This document shows, one piece after another, positions 45,681-54,798 of a stretch of DNA of 64,000 nt. Both the position numbers and the translations under genes were made by a program. The stretch comes from Litsea cubeba. Its lineage: Eukaryota; Streptophyta; Magnoliopsida; Laurales; Lauraceae. Every line of letters starts with the position of its first letter. Position 1 is the first letter of the stretch. The notes below the pieces were generated by a model. The model worked only from the letters and a program-made list of their open reading frames with translations. It did no database searches and was not told the origin of the DNA. The DNA lies in NCBI GenBank assembly GCA_012931725.1, contig CM022953.1, forward strand, positions 60,033,354 through 60,097,353, given 5' to 3'.

Positions 45681-45760
45681 CATACACATATCAACAAAAT
45701 CCAACAAGAAATATGGCGAACAAAAAGGAAAAAAAATTGAGGAAAGCAGAAGAGCTTTAC

Positions 45761-45955
45761 CGAAATATCAGATAAAGACGAAGGGAGGGTAGAGATGCAG
45801 AGGCAGCAATGGCAGAGAGGATCCGAGCAAAGGCAGCGGCGAGAGAGAGAGAAGTGAGAGTGAGAGAGAAATAGCGGAGAGCGAGAGTGAGAGAAGAGCA
45901 GGAGACAGAGTGAAAAGAGGCGTATTGGTGGCGGGAGAGGGAAAAAACGGTGGGA
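45761..45955 (-). promoter_or_regulatory. CT-rich leader exon on the minus strand, likely TNP2 5' UTR
   Basis: Read on the minus strand this is a CT-rich leader with TCTCTCTCTCTCGCCGCTGC, ending in ATATTTCG/GTAAAGC, a plausible splice donor at 45761/45760. It begins right next to a subterminal repeat block (45962-46265), the usual position of the CACTA transposase promoter, and points toward the TNP2 relic. Open frames inside (45757-45986) are low-complexity and not supported as proteins. Confidence 0.5.
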
Positions 45956-45961
45956 AATTTT

Positions 45962-46265
45962 TCGACCAATTTTTTTTTCGGCGCAAAAAATAGAATTTTT
46001 GTCGGTAAAAATTATTATTTTTTAAAACAAGTAGAAAAGTCTACCAACTTTTACCGATGTTTTATATCAAACATCGATGATAAATTTTCTGACGCTAATT
46101 TTTGTCGGTAAATAAAAAATCATTGGTAAAAGACTCTGGTTTTTAATTTTCCTAAAAATAAAATTAAACATTACCGACGTTTTACAAAAAATGTCGCTAA
46201 ATGTTCATTTTATCGACATCATATAATTCGTCGATAATAGTCTCTGATAGTTTTACCAACGTAAA
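45962..46265 (-). repeat. Internal CACTA subterminal repeats
   Basis: Degenerate TTTACCGATG, AAACATCGATG, TTACCGACG and GTCGGTAAA motifs occur over about 300 bp. They are more decayed than the arrays at either end of the compound element and belong with the internal terminus at 47411. Confidence 0.65.
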
Positions 46266-46270
46266 ATAAA

Positions 46271-46590
46271 AAAAAAGGATTTTTCAACACTTAGGCTCGA
46301 AAATGGCCCGCCGGGGGTTCGGAACAGGAAATGGCCCCCGGAAACATCGGAAACCAAGTAACTTATAGGAACGACGACTCACAAATAGGACTCTCGGTTA
46401 GAGAATTAGAAGTAAAACATAGGATTTTCCAACACTTAGGCTAGAAAAAGGCCCGAAGGGGTCCGAAACGGGAAAAGGCTTCGAAAAAATCGGAAACCGG
46501 CACAAGCACCTCGCTCGAGGCAAAATTAACCTACAGGAACTGACGGCTTGTAAATCGGTCTCCCAGTTAACGAATTAGACCTAAAAATGT
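46271..46590 (+). repeat. Two ~160-bp GC-richer repeats (A and B), third copy split at 47640/51276
   Basis: Copies A (46271-46435) and B (46436-46590) share TTAGGCT(C/A)GAAAA, GGCCCGNNGGGG, ATCGGAAACC, TAGGAACTGACG-type and GGTTAGAGAATTAGA motifs. A third copy is formed by 47640-47680 joined to 51276-51400 once the solo LTR is removed. Their GC content stands out from the AT-rich surroundings. They lie on both sides of the internal terminus. Confidence 0.75.
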
Positions 46591-47249
46591 TGGATTCTTA
46601 AAAACTTAGGTTTAGTTTGCCATCTCTACTTTTCTCCCCTTATTGGCTTAAAACTGATTGATTCCGGTTTTAGCATGTTTGGTTGAAGCTTCTACCGTGT
46701 CCATTTCAAATGACATTAAGACAAATAATGTTTGTTTCATGAAGTCATGAAGTAAAAAAAAAAGTGGCAGATTCCAATCAGACAAACTCCTCTGAAGCGG
46801 ATAGATGCTTGTCACTATAGTGATATGGACGTCCTCATTGGACAGTTCGGTTTTTTGTTTTTTTTTAATTTATGGGACCCGAAATCATGATCCGGACCGT
46901 TAGATATTTGCAGAAGGTCAAACACGGCCACGTGTCAAAATTTGCGCAGTGTAACTTTATGTACCTAGAGGTCTTAGACCCATGGTTAATTCATAAGATG
47001 AATAAAACTAATTGTAAAGAGGTTAGCCAAAGGTGAGATTTGAAAAAGTTGCAGAACAGGCGCCCTCATGGTTTTTATAATACAGATAAATATGAATAGT
47101 GAAGAAAAAAGAAAAAAAGAGGAGAACCGATTTAAGCTTTTAAAGAAAGGCAGTCTGAAAAGATAACAAGGCAGTGTGAAAAGATAACCTTGGTTGTGAT
47201 ACTGAAGGTGGTAGGAAGAAGGTAACATAAAAAATAAAATTAAATTAAA
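46591..47249. other. CACTA interior, unassigned
   Basis: No gene or repeat boundary is supported. The sequence changes character around 46740 and again around 47240, so small insertions are possible. Confidence 0.5.
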
Positions 47250-47411
47250 AAATTCACAAGTTTTTTTTTTGTCGATAAAATTAAAAACGTCGATAAAATG
47301 TTGTATTTTACCGACGAAATTAGAAAACGTCGGTAAAAGTCTAATTATTATCGATGAATTTATAAAAACATCGCTAAAAAATGTCGCTAGAAGTGCAACT
47401 TGTTGTAGTGA
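47250..47411 (-). repeat. Internal CACTA right terminus
   Basis: On the minus strand the sequence reads CACTACAACAAGTTGCACTT from 47411, then GTCGGTAAA/TTACCGACG units. It closely matches the outer right end (53579). AAT follows at 47412-47414, the same three bases as the outer target duplication. This is a complete terminus in the interior of the compound element. Confidence 0.85.
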
Positions 47412-47680
47412 ATGAAGAAAACACGAGGGATATATAGAGAGAGAGAGAGATCGAATAGATGGGAGAGGGAAGGGTTTTCTCCGCCCACTGGCGGCTAGGG
47501 TTCTTGGGAGATGAATGACCGATGGAAGAGGGAAGGGTTTTGGCCCTGGGGATAAATATTTGTTTACATTTGGACCCCTTAAATTTTTCTCTTTTTTATA
47601 TTTAGAGATGAATGACCGATGGGAGAGGGAAGGGTTTTGGCTTTCGAAAACGGCTCACCGGGGTTCCGGAACGGGTAACG

Positions 47681-50600
47681 TGTAACGCCCCAAAATCCGG
47701 ACGCCTCGAATCTCGGGGCGCTACGAGAAAGTACCCAAGAGATGCGGAAATCCAAAATATAATCAAGTATGAATCTCATATGAGCAGGTAAATGGACAAG
47801 TCCTAAAATTTTATTTCACTTGAAGGGATTACAAGGTACTTTCCGTAATTAAACTAACTATTGAATCCTAGGCCAACACGGCCAGCTACAAGAAAAGGAA
47901 AGAATAGAGATCTAGGTGATAGACGCCTCACGATGCACCAGCTGAATCATTCTCTGAACCCTGCGGCAACGGATCAGTCGCCAAGCAATTCTACCAATCA
48001 AGAAAACGGAAGAGAAGATACCTGAAAACACCAAGGATTGGGTCAGGCTCGAAAAGTTAGGCAAATAGGCATGTTTAGATGGCAATACATTATATCAATA
48101 GATAAGGAAGAAGTCCATACCTGATCCCAGCTGTACCTACATGATTAGTATCTCGATAATAATATAGAATATCAGAGTGCAACATAAAACAGTGTAGAGT
48201 GTAGTGCATGAGCGATAATCGAGATATTGATATAACAGATGTTTGATACAACATAACAAGTAGATAAGAGAAGCCATCATCATCAAAACATCAGATAAAC
48301 CACACAAGCACATCAGAGTCATCAGTAGCAGAGGTAAACAAAGGAAGTAACATTACCATAGTCGTAACCATCGCATCCAAATACAACCGTATCAACGGCG
48401 GCAGTTAAAGACAATAAACAATGATATCCATAATATATAATATTCATGCATCCAATATACATACATAGAAGCACACACCGTTGAAGTACAAAGGACGTGG
48501 GGGTCAGAGCCAGCCCGTCGTCGTCGTCCCAACAACTGTCGATGGACACCAACCATGGGAGTCATAGCCACCCACCGCTGCCGTCACATCGAATAGGAGT
48601 GTACAAGAATCCATCAATGTCCATAGCCACAGCCAAGTCACGGCCATTGGTCTTACGTGCTATATCAACCAACAATATCCATAGCCACGGCCAAGTCCCA
48701 GTCATTGGACTTACGTGCTAGATCAATATCACCGTCCATCCATACACCCGGTCTGAGCGCCGGCGGTCTCAGTACCCCACCCACACCTGGTACCTACTGT
48801 GTCAATCACATCACAATATCAATGTCCATGCCGGCATCATAACCCTCGGCAGACTAATCAATATCAATGTCCATGCCGGCATCATAACCCTCGGCAGACC
48901 AATCGTACATTAACAAACACTACGGATCACTAGGTGGGGTACTCCAAACTGGATAGCCTTATTATCCTTAATATGAGATGATAGTAGTTAAGGGTACGAG
49001 GCACGGAGTTCGGGTATAACTAATCTATTCTTGTGGTTCCCAACTGTTAATAATGCATACCCTTATAAACTCCGCTTCTCTATACGCTTAATTAGTATTA
49101 TCTCAATATACAGTCCGTCTATCAGTATCTACTGTTAAGTTCCCAATATTACCGGTCAGGATTTCAAGTGTCATGTCCTGACATCTCATCCAATACGGAC
49201 CGTGATCATGGATCAGAGCCTAAGTGCAATGCCCTGATTTATAGTACCTCTCAAGGCCTACATCCAAGGTTCGGATCTACCAGTCAGCCTTAGTGTCCGT
49301 TTCACAATATAAGTACCACATATCACAAATCCATCGATGATTGCTGCCCCTCTATTCAGGTCCAAGGTCCCACTTCACCTAAGACAGTGATCACAGAGTC
49401 CCATATGCTTATTAAGTATCCTTGGTGCTCCTGTAGGTATTTAGCATCATAAGACATCCATAACCCTTGAATCAGGTTCCGTTTTACAACCCAAGACCCT
49501 ACTTAGGTGGCCACACGGGTCAAGGGTAAGCCCAGCCCTTGACTCGTGTTTGGCGAATCCCAAACAATCCAAATGGAAGGTCAACGGGGCCCACACATGA
49601 TCAAATCATAAAAGGGACCAAATCTGGGAAAGGTCACTATATACACTGAGCGCGGCCAACCTACTCTGAGCTCGGCCAACCAGGCACTGAGCTCGGCCAA
49701 CCAGGCACTGAGCTCGGCCAACCAGGCACTGAGCTCGGCCAAACTATTCTGAGCTCGGCCAACCAGGCACTGAGCTCGGCCAAACTGTTCTGAGCTCGGC
49801 CAACCAGGCACTGAGCTCGGCCAAACTGTTCTGAGCTCGGCCAACCAGGCACTGAGCTCGGCCAAACTGTTTTGAGCTCGGCCAACCAGGCACTGAGCTC
49901 GGCCAACCTGCTCTGAGCTCGGCCAATCAGGCACGGAGCTCGGTTAACCAGGCATAGAGCTCGGTCATCCTGCTCTGAGCTCGGCCAAACCAGGCACTGA
50001 GCTCGGCCTGCCTGCCTAGCTGAATGTTATTGCAAGTACCATAATTCCTGGATTTCTCCCTTTTCATTCCAATCTTTACCAAATACTTCCAAACATCAAA
50101 CACATCTCTTATATCATGATCTCATCACAAGTGGGCCATTGATCTTCCAAATGGGGGATTCTCATCCATCAATGGCCAAATACACATAAAAAGAGCTTAG
50201 ACTGACAATTCTATACATCTTATCATCCAATCAACCATCCAAATACAGAAATCATGCCAAACATACATAAAAGATAATAATTACCAATCTAAGCATGTTA
50301 ATTAACCAAATTAGGAAATCTAAGCATGTCTACTTGCCTAATTAGGAAGAAAGCTCCTCAAATAGCTTGGGCTCCACTCCAATAGCTAATAGCTCTAAGA
50401 TCACTCCCACAGCTGAATCTACAATCTTTACACCCATTCCCAAAGAGAGAAATGCATAAGGAAGAGAAATCTAAGAGAAATGACTATTTTACAAGGAAAT
50501 TGAAAAGGGGGAAGGAGATTACCTTAGCTTGGAGAGGGAGAGAGATCTAGGAGAGAATTGTAGTGAAATGAGAGGAAAAGAGTGTAGGAAATGTTTGAGA

Positions 50601-51270
50601 TGGTTGTAGTAGGTTTCTTTTATAGGAAATGGTGGGGTGGAGAATGTCCAAGGTGCCCTCTCTTGCTAGTGTAAGTTTAGGATAAGGATGATGGTATTTA
50701 GGGAATGTTAAAATAGAATGACTAAAGGGCCCTTGGTGGCTAATAGAAATAAAGGATAAGGACTAGGGTAGTATAGGTATTCTCATATAATGACTAAAGT
50801 ATCCTCAAATGAGTGGTTGTGAATAATGGAGCCTAAGGGCAATAAAGGTAGGCTAATTATCATGACAAAAGTGCCCATGTTTACTTGGTAGAGAATAAAG
50901 GAGGCCAAGGTCATTTAAGGTATTGAAATTTCTAAAAAGGAGGGAAAAGGTGGGGTAGGAAAGACTAGAGTGCCCTCATATAATTAATAAGTTAATGGGT
51001 TAGGCCATGGGTAATTGAGTCATTCTAAGGTTAAATGCAAAACTCTCTAAGGGAAACCCATCTAGAATTAGGATTACAACTAAGGCATCTAATTGGCTAA
51101 TTAAATCTAGGGGGCCACTATTAATCTCACAAGGGTCCTAACCTTATAAACTAGGCTAAATTAATGGAAATTACTAACTACTCATGCTAACCCCCTATTA
51201 AATAGGATAACCTATGGTTGACTTGGTCGAATTGGGTCCCACTAGGTATCTCTAGGGACGGGTCCTCACA
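47681..51270 (-). mobile_element. 3.6-kb solo LTR, gypsy chromovirus-like, inside CACTA
   Basis: Perfect target duplications TAACG lie at 47676-47680 and 51271-51275. On the minus strand it starts TGTGAGGACCCGTCC and ends GGGGCGTTACA. TATAAAAG (about 50617-50625, minus) is followed by a CT-rich leader and a GGTAATC donor-like site, which supports the orientation. The length and the TGTGAGGACCC start fit Tekay/Del-type chromoviruses; that family name is inference. It splits copy C of the 160-bp CACTA repeats and so postdates it. No internal coding region remains. Confidence 0.85.
49648..50008 (+). repeat. 18-unit GAGCTCGGCC minisatellite in the LTR
   Basis: Units of 20-21 bp alternate between GAGCTCGGCCAACCAGGCAC and GAGCTCGGCCAAACTGTTCT for much of the array, giving a dimer of about 41 bp. 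The outer units are more variable (GGTTAACC, GGTCATCC). Each has the GAGCTC palindrome followed by CGGCCAAC. The array lies downstream of the TATA box with respect to the minus-strand LTR. Confidence 0.9.
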
Positions 51271-51839
51271 TAACGGCCGCCGGAAAAATCGAAAACCGGC
51301 ACGAGCACTTGCTCGAGGGTAGAGTAACTTGTAGGAACTGACGATTCACAAATAGGACTCCCGGTTAGAGAATTAGAAGCGAAAACATAGGATTTTCCAA
51401 TGATCAATGAGTAGACAAAAATGTTAGCGATTTTGTGTTTTGCAAACATGACAGAAAGAAAGTATATAAAACAATACATATACTATATACTTGGGAAGGA
51501 ATCCTTTTCAGTAAAATGAAAAGGTGTCTTTAAGGATCTCTTTAAGATCTCGAGCTAACTGAGTAAAATCCAGAGGGATTTTGTTTTTAGGTTACTAGGA
51601 ATTGCAAGCCTTAGAGGATCCGGACTCCTGTAATGCTAATCTAATTTTTATGTCCTTTTGTTTAGAAAGGAATTTTAAAGCCTCCAGATATGATAATTAC
51701 AATCTCTTAATCTAGTTTGCTTCGATCTATTTTCCTAATCCATATACCGTCTACAGAATTGTATACATCGACCATATTCTATATTATTTGGCCTGGGAAT
51801 GTGATGCTATTTTTATTTGGCCTGGGAAAGTAAAGGAGA

Positions 51840-52135
51840 TAGATAGATAGAAAAGGAGTTTCCCTAAGTTTCTGTAACTCTCGGCGTGTTTGTCGTCGTT
51901 CATTGGGAAAATCCCCCTCCAATGCTTTGCTTTCTCTTGTTTGCTCTGGATTTCAAACTCGACCGAACGCGGGAAGAAGCTTCTTTCTTTTTTCTTCTTT
52001 TCCTCCTCCTTGTCGAATGTCGGCAAGACGCATATATTGTACTACTCTCTAATAAGGGTTCTCTTTTCTTCTCTGATTTCCTGAATTTCCTTCTGAGATT
52101 CAAGAAACCATACTAGAGAACCACAATAATCAAAG
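51840..52135 (+). promoter_or_regulatory. First-exon-like leader on the plus strand
   Basis: A T/C-rich leader contains CTTTCTTTTTTCTTCTTTTC and ends in CAAAG/GTAAGG, a strong splice donor at 52135/52136, followed by a T-rich intron-like stretch to about 52560. It points outward toward the right subterminal array. No conserved protein frame is present (51886-52116 is low-complexity). It may be a captured host gene 5' end or a CACTA transcript start. Confidence 0.45.
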
Positions 52136-52604
52136 GTAAGGTCGTGCAATTTTATTATTATTATTTTTTCATGATAGGATTTTGGTTTATTTTAATATTC
52201 TCTTTTTTTTTTCAGTTTTCTATAATTTTTTGTTTATTGATTATTCTTAATTTGTTGAAATTTCTTAGTTTTTGGTTGTTTGTTGAAATTTATCATGATA
52301 TTGGAATGTTGGAATATAGGAACTTGAGATTCTGTAGCTTGAATTTATGACATTTACAGGGGGCATATAATTGATTCTTGGACTTAGATTCAACTGAGAT
52401 TTATTGTTTCGTTTGTTCGATGGGTCTGATTTTACTAATTTATGTTAGTTGGTATCATAGCCCAAGGATCCTATTAGATTGATTGATTGTTTCCATCCTT
52501 TGATAATATGTCATTCCTTAGAGGACGTATCCATTATCATATAACAAGTTGAGAATTTGATCCATTAGTAAAAAAAAGAAAAATAAATAAATAAAAATTG
52601 GAAA

Positions 52605-53579
52605 AAAGTTTTAACGACGTTTTTTACGTCGGCAAATAACTAAAATAAAAATAAAAAATCTTTTACCGACGTCTTTTTTCGTCGGTAAAATAAAAAGAAA
52701 AATAAAAAAAAATAAAAAAAAATTTACCGACGTTTTATTTCGTCGGTAAAATAAATAAAATAAAAATACTAAAAAACATTTACCGACTTTTTTTTAGTCG
52801 GTAAAATAAAAAGAAAAATAAATAAAAATTGAAAAAATGTTTTGCCGACGTTTTTTTCATCGGTAAAATATAACAAAAAATAAATAAAAATTGAAAAAAT
52901 ATTTTGCCGACGGTTTTTTTTTTTGCGGTAAAATAAATAAAATAAAAATACTAAAAAACATTTACCGACATTTTTTTTCGACGGTAAAATAAAACAAAAA
53001 ATAAATAAAAACTGAAAAAATGTTTTGCCTACAATTTTTTTCGTCGGTAAAATAAATAAAATAAAAATACTAAAAAACATTTACCAACTTTTTTTTTCGT
53101 CGGTAAAATAAAACAAAAATAAATAATAATTGAAATATATTTTGCCGACGCTTTTTTTCGTCGGTAAAATAAATAAAATAAAAATACTAAAAAAATTTTA
53201 CCGATGTTATTTTTCGTCGGTAAAATAAAAAAAAATAATTAAAAATTAAAAAAATGTTTTGCCGATACTTTTTGCGTCGGTAAAATAAATAAAATAAAAT
53301 AAAAACATTTTTACCAACATTTTTTTTCGTCGTAAAAAATAGATGTTTTTTTTAAAAATAGTGAATTTGATGTGAACTTTGCCAACGTTTTTTAGGAAAA
53401 TGTAGTATTTTACCGACGTTTTATTAAAAAACGTCGGCGATAGTCTAATTTTCGCCGACGAAATTAAAAATGTCGGGAAAATGTGGTATTTTACCGACGA
53501 AATTAGAAAACGTCGGGAAAACCTAACTTTTACCGACGAATTTATAATAATGTCGCTAAAAGTGCAACTTGTTGTAGTG
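52605..53579 (-). repeat. CACTA right subterminal array
   Basis: About 16 palindromic units such as ACCGACGTTTTATTTCGTCGG are separated by A-rich spacers. Between about 52740 and 53340 two monomer types alternate: one with AATACTAAAAAACATTTACC and one with AAAATTGAAAAAATGTTTTG before CCGAC. Type-A anchors at 52781, 52963, 53082 and 53199 are 182, 119 and 117 bp apart, a dimer of about 118 bp. The last 170 bp have the terminal GTCGGGAAAAC units and the CACTACAACAA end. Confidence 0.9.
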
Positions 53580-54217
53580 AATGTTGCATATCGCATAAGA
53601 GCATCAATTTCAATTGACAATTTACAAATTACAGTTCTGGTATATGGGTTGCAGTGGTTGTAAAAAGAAAACAACAGAAAAATATAACATTCCAATCTCA
53701 TGCTCATGCACCTACAAAGAAGTCACTGCACAACCATGGTATCACAGTTTTAAAATAAATATATAATTATTTCTCATTAACTACTATTGCTAAATCTTAC
53801 AAAAAAACATACTAACACTAACTATTATCATAAATTTTCAAGATTAGACTTGTAGCAACTCTATATAACTCTACAGGAACCATTTCAGCAACATTATTTG
53901 GAAATGAAATGAAGAAATTGTCTTCATGCACACCGGTTGAAATGATGCAGTTTTCTGAACAGGTATAAAACTATCAAGCTCATCTTGATATAACAAGCCA
54001 CGGGTACTTATAAAATATTTAACTAATTGTTTTATTTTAATATCAGGGACAAACTGGTGAAATCGAAAACATCATTAACAAATTCAATCGACAGGAATAC
54101 ATGTTTCAGCTGAAGTCCTATGAATATAACTCAAGAGTAAACTTCACTATTTATCGATTGATGATGTTTCTGAAGAAAGTCAAACATAGAAAATGTGTCA
54201 CAAATTTTGTTCTGTAA
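53580..54217 (+). pseudogene. RPA70-like OB-fold protein gene, 3' exons
   Basis: Exon sequence resumes after the AAT duplication with AATGTTGCATATCGC. A one-base frame problem near 53640 precedes a zinc-ribbon-like WYMGCSGCKKKT and CSCTYKEVTAQPW, as in the C-terminal DNA-binding domain of RPA70. A donor follows at 53738/53739. The next exon (about 53843-53962) gives LVATLYNSTGTISATLFGNE and VEMMQFSEQ. The last exon (54047-54217) gives KFNRQEYMFQLKSYEYN and stops at 54215-54217. The frameshift, a probable stop at one junction and the 14-kb insertion make it non-functional. Family recognition is from motif pattern only. Confidence 0.75.
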
Positions 54218-54411
54218 ATATTACTTGTAAATAGTAACTTCTATTGTCGTTGCTACTTTGGATATGTAAACAAATCAAACAAGAAGAACAATTATTTTTC
54301 ATTTTTAAGGTCTGTAAATATTACTTGTACATAGTAACTTCTACTGTGGGTCCTACTTGGCCTATGTAAACAAATCAAATAAGAAGAACAATTATTTCTC
54401 ATTTATAAGGC
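54212..54411 (+). repeat. 100-bp tandem duplication spanning the RPA-like stop codon
   Basis: Units 54212-54311 and 54312-54411 both begin CTGTAAATATTACTTGTA and contain AAACAAATCAAA(C/T)AAGAAG and CAATTATTT(T/C)TCATTT. They differ at about ten positions. The duplication starts at the last sense codon and so lies mostly in the 3' UTR. Confidence 0.85.
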
Positions 54412-54798
54412 TTAAATGGATATATTTCAATCTTTTGAAATTGATTTCAATTGGATTTACTGCTTGCCTCATTTATCAGTAAATATATTGAGATTATCTA
54501 ATGCTATAATTAATATTGCAAAAAAAGTTTGTGGACTCTATTTTCAGCAGAACAATCAAGTATGATGTTGCCAAACAAGTTCTTACAACTCATTTTCAGC
54601 AAAATGATTAAAGTTAAAGTTATCCTGTAAATTATATGCTCATGGAACGTTTAAATAAAACTACATTGTCTATAAAAATTCTACCTGAACCTATGTCCTT
54701 ATTATCCAATTCTGTAATACTCATTCTTTCTTCTTTGCTAGCTCTTTTAATATGTAAAATGCAGGTATTATTTCTTTGTAAATTCTAAGCTAACTATC
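54412..54798. other. AT-rich segment before the solo LTR
   Basis: No gene is supported. It ends in CTATC, the left target duplication of the following solo LTR. Confidence 0.5.

Larger units (their letters stand above)
41581..45760. other. CACTA interior without a supported gene
   Basis: This is mostly AT-rich and, if the leader at 45761-45955 belongs to the TNP2 gene, would be its first intron. Microsatellites (TA) at about 41899-41920 and (GA) at about 41976-41998 are present. It holds one moderate open frame (44161-44511) and a 75-bp direct repeat. Captured host DNA is possible but not shown. Confidence 0.5.
39324..53579. mobile_element. Compound CACTA (En/Spm) transposon
   Basis: The left end is CACCACAAGAACATG, a CACTACAAGAA variant. 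The right end, read inward on the minus strand, is CACTACAACAAGTTG. Three-base target duplications AAT lie at 39321-39323 and 53580-53582, the size generated by CACTA transposases, and the split RPA-like exon rejoins across them. Both ends have large arrays of CCGACG/CGTCGG palindromes, the expected transposase-binding subterminal repeats. Inside are a TNP2 relic on the minus strand, an extra right terminus at 47411, repeat blocks, leader-like exons and a solo LTR. With broken TNP2 it is non-autonomous. Confidence 0.85.

Noticed and set aside
45278..45775. 165-codon frame in the CACTA interior
   Set aside because: It crosses low-complexity and duplicated DNA and opposes the putative TNP2 leader. 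No motif was recognised.
49581..49934. Repetitive WPSSVPGWPSSE-type frames on the minus strand
   Set aside because: They are frames through the 20/21-bp GAGCTCGGCC array, open only because the repeat lacks stops. No family or start context supports them.
52144..53080. Phe/Leu/Lys-rich frames that look membrane-like
   Set aside because: Products of T-rich intron-like DNA and the CACTA subterminal repeats. The hydrophobicity is compositional.
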